Origin: Thermocaproicibacter sp036844765
GTDB taxonomy: Bacteria > Bacillota > Clostridia > Oscillospirales > Acutalibacteraceae
DNA length: 8,246 nucleotides
Assembly: GCA_036844765.1 (NCBI GenBank)
Contig: DAIUFE010000061.1
Coordinates: 1 to 8,246, forward strand
Direction of reading: 5' to 3'
Below, one piece after another: positions 5,948 to 8,246 of this stretch (positions are counted from its first letter, which is position 1; every line of letters begins with the position of its first letter). The notes beneath the pieces are model-generated. The model worked only from the letters and a program-made list of their open reading frames with translations, was not told where the DNA came from and did not search any database. Both the position numbers and the translations under genes were made by a program.

Positions 5948-7309
5948 ATGGCAGAGATCAGACCGTTCCACGCCCTGCGCTACGCGGCGAAGGCCGGCGA
6001 AATCGCCGGCCTCGTCTGCCCGCCCTACGACGTGATCGGCGAGGAGGAGCACCGCGCCCTGCTCGCGCGCAGCCCCTGCAACGCCGTCCGCCTGGAGCTG
6101 CCGGCAGGCGAAGCCTGTTCCGGCCCCGCCGGCCGGGACGGAAACGAGCCGCTCCCGCAGCGGCGGACGCCGCAGGGAGCGGAAAACCCCGCCCGCGACC
6201 CTTATGCCCGCGCGGGGGAAACGCTGCGCGCGTGGCTGAAGGAAGGCGTCCTGCGGCGGGACACGGACGCCGGGCTGTATCTCTACGAGCAGGAGTTCGA
6301 GGCGTTCGGGGAGCGGCGGAAGCTGAAGGGGCTGCTCTGCCTGGTCCGGCTGGAGGAATTCTCGAAGGGGATCATCCTGCCGCACGAGGAGACGCTCTCG
6401 AAGGCGAAGGAGGACCGCTTCCGGCTGATGGAGGCGACGGGCTGCAATTTCAGCCCGGTCTTCGCGCTTTACGGCGACGAAGGCGGCGCGACCGCCGCGC
6501 GGATGGCCGCGCTTTCCTCGGGCGCGCCGCGGTACGAGTTCCCGCTCGGCCCCGTCGTCCACCGCCTGTGGCTCGTGAACGACAAAGAGGCGATCCGCGC
6601 GTTCTGTGGCGAGTTCGCGGAGCGGAAGCTCTATATCGCGGACGGCCACCACCGCTATGAGACCGCGCTGCGCTACCGCGACCAAAAGCGCGCGGAGGGC
6701 GCCGCCTGCGAGGGCGACGGATACATCCTGATGCTGCTCTCCGACATGGCGGACCCGGGCCTCACGGTGTTCCCGACGCACCGGCTGGTCCGCGGCGCGC
6801 CGGGCTTCGACGCCGCCGCGCTGCTGCGCCGCTGCGCGGAGCGGTTCGAGGTTCTCCCCCGGCCGGATATTGCCTCCGCGCAAGCCGAGCTGGCGGAGCG
6901 CGCCCGCGCGGGGGAGCAGGCGTTCGCATTCTATTCGGGCGGCCCGGGCTGGACGCTCCTGGTCCTGCGGGACCCCGCCGCCGCGGCCGAGGCCCTGCCC
7001 GGAAAAAGCGAGGCGTACCGCGGGCTGGACGTCTCCGTCCTCCACAGCCTGATCCTCGAGCGGGCCCTCGGCATCGACCGCGCGGATATGGCGGCCCAGA
7101 AGAGCCTCGCCTACACCCGCTCGGCGGAGGAGGCCGTCGCCTCCGTCCGCTCCGGCGAGAGCCGCTGCGCGTTCCTGCTGAACCCCACCCGCGTCTCCCA
7201 GATCCGCGGCGTGGCCGCCGCCGGCGAGAAAATGCCCCAGAAATCCACCTATTTCTACCCCAAGCCCCTCGCCGGCCTCGTCTTCAACAAGCTGGATTCC
7301 GCCTTTTGA
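5948..7309 (+). CDS. DUF1015 family protein, function unknown
   Basis: This is a 453-residue protein, slightly long for the family, with no signal peptide or membrane segment, so probably cytoplasmic. Family landmarks: the N-terminus IRPFHALRY and CPPYDVI (24-30), GIILPHEETL (141-150), CNFSPVFALYGD (166-177), ADGHHRYETA (231-240), FPTHRLV (275-281), LNPT (411-414) and the C-terminal MPQKSTYFYPKPLAGLVF (429-446). The His-rich ADGHHRYETA motif suggests a metal or ligand site, but no activity is established. The ATG at 5948 is chosen because it begins the family N-terminus, follows GGGGGA by 7 bases, and is the first in-frame ATG after the consensus promoter. Residues 53-85 are a Gly/Pro/Arg-rich insert encoded by palindromic DNA. 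It is the only gene on this strand and is followed at once by hairpins and module C. Confidence 0.93.
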   Translation: MAEIRPFHALRYAAKAGEIAGLVCPPYDVIGEEEHRALLARSPCNAVRLELPAGEACSGPAGRDGNEPLPQRRTPQGAENPARDPYARAGETLRAWLKEGVLRRDTDAGLYLYEQEFEAFGERRKLKGLLCLVRLEEFSKGIILPHEETLSKAKEDRFRLMEATGCNFSPVFALYGDEGGATAARMAALSSGAPRYEFPLGPVVHRLWLVNDKEAIRAFCGEFAERKLYIADGHHRYETALRYRDQKRAEGAACEGDGYILMLLSDMADPGLTVFPTHRLVRGAPGFDAAALLRRCAERFEVLPRPDIASAQAELAERARAGEQAFAFYSGGPGWTLLVLRDPAAAAEALPGKSEAYRGLDVSVLHSLILERALGIDRADMAAQKSLAYTRSAEEAVASVRSGESRCAFLLNPTRVSQIRGVAAAGEKMPQKSTYFYPKPLAGLVFNKLDSAF

Positions 7310-7330
7310 GCAGCGTAAACGCTGCATCTT

Positions 7331-7379
7331 CGGCCCGCCGTTGAACCGGGAGCGAACCGAAAGTTTTGTTTGGCGGGAC
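7331..7379 (+). repeat. Module C (49-bp gene-end element) after DUF1015
   Basis: It begins 21 bases after the DUF1015 stop and is in sense with that gene (CGGCCCGCC to GGCGGGAC). Bases 7329-7379 are identical over 51 bp to 7598-7648. The closing arms CCCGCC/GGCGGG can pair. The internal CGGGAGCG is complementary to CGCTCCCG just downstream (about 7390-7397), which gives an alternative pairing to the terminator-like hairpin. Confidence 0.75.
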
Positions 7380-7402
7380 GGCTTGGGGCCGCTCCCGCTT
7401 TT
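7375..7402 (+). terminator. Candidate terminator of the DUF1015 gene
   Basis: GGGA-CGGC, loop TTGGG, GCCG, bulged C and TCCC form an 8-bp hairpin (7375-7396). GC and then TTTT (7399-7402) follow, with a second CTTTT slightly later. The bulged-C hairpin design matches the minus-strand candidate at 349-370. The T-tract is short. Confidence 0.5.
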
Positions 7403-7423
7403 CCGTTCCGCTTTTACGCGCAG

Positions 7424-7553
7424 AACGCCCACCCCCTGCCCCCTCCCGCGCGGTCAGCTTATCGGAATCATAGGCCCGCCGAGCGCGGAAGGGGGATATA
7501 GTTGATCGGGAGGGGGGCTGCGCCCCCCTCCCTGCCAAAGGCCCCCGCAAAGG
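7424..7553. repeat. Repeat module B, middle copy
   Basis: This 130-bp unit differs from 7961-8090 at only two positions, both transitions, and has the same orientation. Stem 1 is 7439-7451 with 7483-7495 (12 of 13 pairable). Stem 2 is GGGAGGGGGG (7508-7517) with CCCCCCTCCC (7523-7532), loop CTGCG. In the loop of stem 1, TCAGCT can pair with AGTTGA, where the other copy has AGCTGA. The near identity implies recent duplication or gene conversion. Confidence 0.85.
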
Positions 7554-7599
7554 GGAAAGCCGCTTTAGGAAGCGCCTGCCCGCAGGCAGCGGCCGGTTT

Positions 7600-7648
7600 C
7601 GGCCCGCCGTTGAACCGGGAGCGAACCGAAAGTTTTGTTTGGCGGGAC
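7600..7648 (+). repeat. Module C (49-bp element), extra copy not next to a gene
   Basis: This is an identical 49-bp copy of 7331-7379 in the same orientation. No gene end precedes it. It follows module B and the GCCTGC/GCAGGC hairpin. The B module plus this C copy may have been inserted or duplicated as a block, or may mark the remains of a lost gene end. Confidence 0.75.
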
Positions 7649-7650
7649 AG

Positions 7651-7682
7651 TTTACGAAATCTCCCGGCAAGAAGAATATAAT
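7651..7682 (+). promoter_or_regulatory. Weak promoter candidate ahead of the hairpin cluster
   Basis: TTTACG (7651-7656), a 20-base spacer and a perfect TATAAT (7677-7682) are present. The spacer is too long for a strong promoter and the -35 has two mismatches. If active, it would transcribe the hairpin cluster and module A as a structured RNA. The evidence is only the -10 match. Confidence 0.2.
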
Positions 7683-7724
7683 CTGCGGGGCACTTGCCCG
7701 CGACCCGGCCCTTCGTTTGTTCTG

Positions 7725-7835
7725 CCGGAAGAGCACCCTGCCGTTCGTTCCGAAAGAAAGGGTGCGGACGGCTCTCCGGGGGTGCAGGGGGGACGGATTA
7801 GGGCCCCTCCCGTGCGGAGGTTAAGTCCCCCCTGC
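7725..7835. repeat. Cluster of two long nested hairpins
   Basis: Hairpin 1 nests CCGGAAGAGC (7725-7734) with GCTCTCCGG (7771-7779) around GCACCCT (7733-7739) with AGGGTGC (7759-7765). Hairpin 2 is GCAGGGGGGAC (7784-7794) with GTCCCCCCTGC (7825-7835), a perfect 11 bp enclosing CCTCC (7806-7810) with GGAGG (7816-7820). They are followed directly by the branched fold of module A. I recognise no known RNA family. Confidence 0.65.
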
Positions 7836-7838
7836 GCG

Positions 7839-7948
7839 TACTTTGCAACCTTTCGGACAAGACCGAAAGGTTGAGCCCGCGCGGCTTGAGCGCAAAGTAA
7901 AAAAATAAGCCGAATCAAAATTCAGAAAGCAAAGCTGAAACTTTCAGC
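7839..7948. repeat. Repeat module A, right (complete) copy with branched fold
   Basis: An outer stem TACTTTGC (7839-7846) / GCAAAGTA (7892-7899) encloses two hairpins. These are AACCTTTCGG (7847-7856) / CCGAAAGGTT (7863-7872) with loop ACAAGA, and AGCC (7874-7877) / GGCT (7883-7886). Together they make a three-way junction. A run of seven A's follows, then a GAAT/ATTC hairpin and the palindrome GCTGAAA-C-TTTCAGC (7934-7948). Bases 7859-7899 are identical to 1-41 at the left edge. Confidence 0.75.
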
Positions 7949-7960
7949 GCCCTGCAAACC

Positions 7961-8090
7961 AACGCCCACCCCCTGCCCCCTCCCGCGCGGTCAGCTTATC
8001 GGAATCATAGGCCCGCCGAGCGCGGAAGGGGGATATAGCTGATCGGGAGGGGGGCTGCGCCCCCCTCCCTGCCAAAGGTCCCCGCAAAGG
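7961..8090. repeat. Repeat module B, right copy
   Basis: This copy differs from 7424-7553 at two positions (two transitions in 130 bp). Stem 1 is 7976-7988 with 8020-8032. Stem 2 is 8045-8054 with 8060-8069. It directly follows module A, as in the left-hand array, so A and B travel together as a unit. Confidence 0.85.
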
Positions 8091-8125
8091 AAAGCGGAGC
8101 AGAGAAACGGGAGCCGCCCCCTACC

Positions 8126-8174
8126 GTCCCGCCAAACAAAGCTTACGGTTTGCTCCGGGCGCAACGGCGGGCCG
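8126..8174 (-). repeat. Module C (49-bp gene-end element) after the right-edge gene
   Basis: It is a 49-bp copy in the sense orientation of the minus-strand gene ending at 8192. The GC-rich flank (8178-8191) touches that gene's stop codon. The downstream GGGA...TCCC arms of the terminator-like hairpin are present (8107-8130), but the inner pairs are lost, so termination here is doubtful. Confidence 0.7.
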
Positions 8175-8191
8175 AGACCGGCCGCCGCCGG

Positions 8192-8246
8192 TCAAAAGGC
8201 GGATTTTTCCACCAGGCGGGCGACCTTCAGCACCAGCGCCTGGGTT
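8192..8246 (-). CDS. C-terminal end of an unidentified protein (cut by the window edge)
   Basis: On the minus strand the last 17 codons read TQALVLKVARLVEKSAF and then TGA at 8194-8192. The amphipathic, ordinary composition looks like a genuine protein end, in contrast to the Arg/Pro-rich repeat frames nearby. Repeat sequence begins exactly after the stop. The fragment is too short to name a family. The start lies beyond the right edge. It is convergent with the DUF1015 gene. Confidence 0.6.
   Translation of the reverse strand, partial: TQALVLKVARLVEKSAF

Larger units (their letters stand above)
7310..8191. other. Gene-free repeat array between convergent genes
   Basis: No credible gene lies between the DUF1015 stop and the stop of the minus-strand gene at the right edge. 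Short frames here cross hairpins and repeat modules and read as Arg/Pro/Gly-rich non-protein. Contents in order: hairpin GCAGCG-TAAA-CGCTGC (7310-7325), module C, candidate terminator, module B, hairpin GCCTGC/GCAGGC (7574-7587), module C, a hairpin cluster (7725-7835), module A, module B and module C. Confidence 0.8.

Noticed and set aside
5576..7432. Long minus-strand open frame opposite the DUF1015 gene
   Set aside because: It is the antisense of a well-supported gene and runs through the intergenic hairpins at both ends; the composition is Arg/Gly/Ala-rich with no motif.
7284..7918. Short open frames in the right repeat array as small genes
   Set aside because: They cross several repeat modules and hairpins, have Arg/Pro/Gly-rich translations, and lack ribosome sites that set them apart.
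1..8174. Composite transposon or integrated element bounded by the A-B-C repeats
   Set aside because: No transposase, integrase, target-site duplication or tRNA attachment site is visible. The enclosed genes look like core chromosomal genes.
1..8200. CRISPR array
   Set aside because: Repeats are few, of several unrelated kinds and in both orientations, without regular spacers or cas genes.

Overview
The window is GC-rich bacterial DNA. It looks like a chromosomal segment from a high-GC Clostridia lineage, probably Oscillospirales/Ruminococcaceae-like. That placement is an inference from three things: a four-gene ABC/GldG/DUF4340 operon of Firmicutes type, a DUF1015 gene, and GC-rich palindromic intergenic repeats of the kind I associate with these genomes. 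No database search was possible. No tRNA, rRNA, CRISPR array, transposase, integrase or phage gene was found.

Layout. (1) Bases 1-546 hold no gene. They contain repeat modules called here A (1-115), B (128-250, plus a partial copy at 293-325) and C (two 49-bp copies, 366-414 and 450-498). (2) Bases 547-5470 are a minus-strand operon. In transcription order it encodes an ABC ATPase (5470-4487), an ABC-2 type permease (4490-3783), a GldG-family auxiliary membrane protein (3767-2067) and a DUF4340 membrane-anchored protein (2064-547). The genes are packed with a 4-bp overlap, a 15-bp gap and a 2-bp gap, so they are almost certainly co-transcribed and partly translationally coupled. (3) Bases 5471-5947 are a divergent control region. 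It has a candidate promoter for the operon, a textbook TTGACA/TATAAT promoter for the plus-strand gene, and two 81-bp structured elements (5591-5671 and 5825-5905) whose paired arms differ by compensatory substitutions. (4) Bases 5948-7309 encode a 453-residue DUF1015 protein of unknown function. (5) Bases 7310-8191 are another gene-free repeat array with modules C, B, a hairpin cluster, A, B and C. (6) From 8192 to the right edge lies the C-terminal end of an unidentified minus-strand gene.

How the parts fit. The ATPase and permease should form a transporter core in the membrane. The GldG-like and DUF4340 proteins are the extracytoplasmic partners usually encoded beside such pairs. GldFG was named for gliding in Bacteroidetes, but the same gene set occurs in non-gliding bacteria, where its substrate is unknown. 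DUF1015 is divergently transcribed and has no evident functional link.

The coding content is ordinary. The unusual content is the intergenic architecture. Module C follows the stop codon of all three gene ends in the window, always in the sense orientation of the gene, and in two cases it runs into a terminator-like hairpin. Modules A, B and C form long direct repeats about 7.86 kb apart that bracket the operon and the DUF1015 gene.
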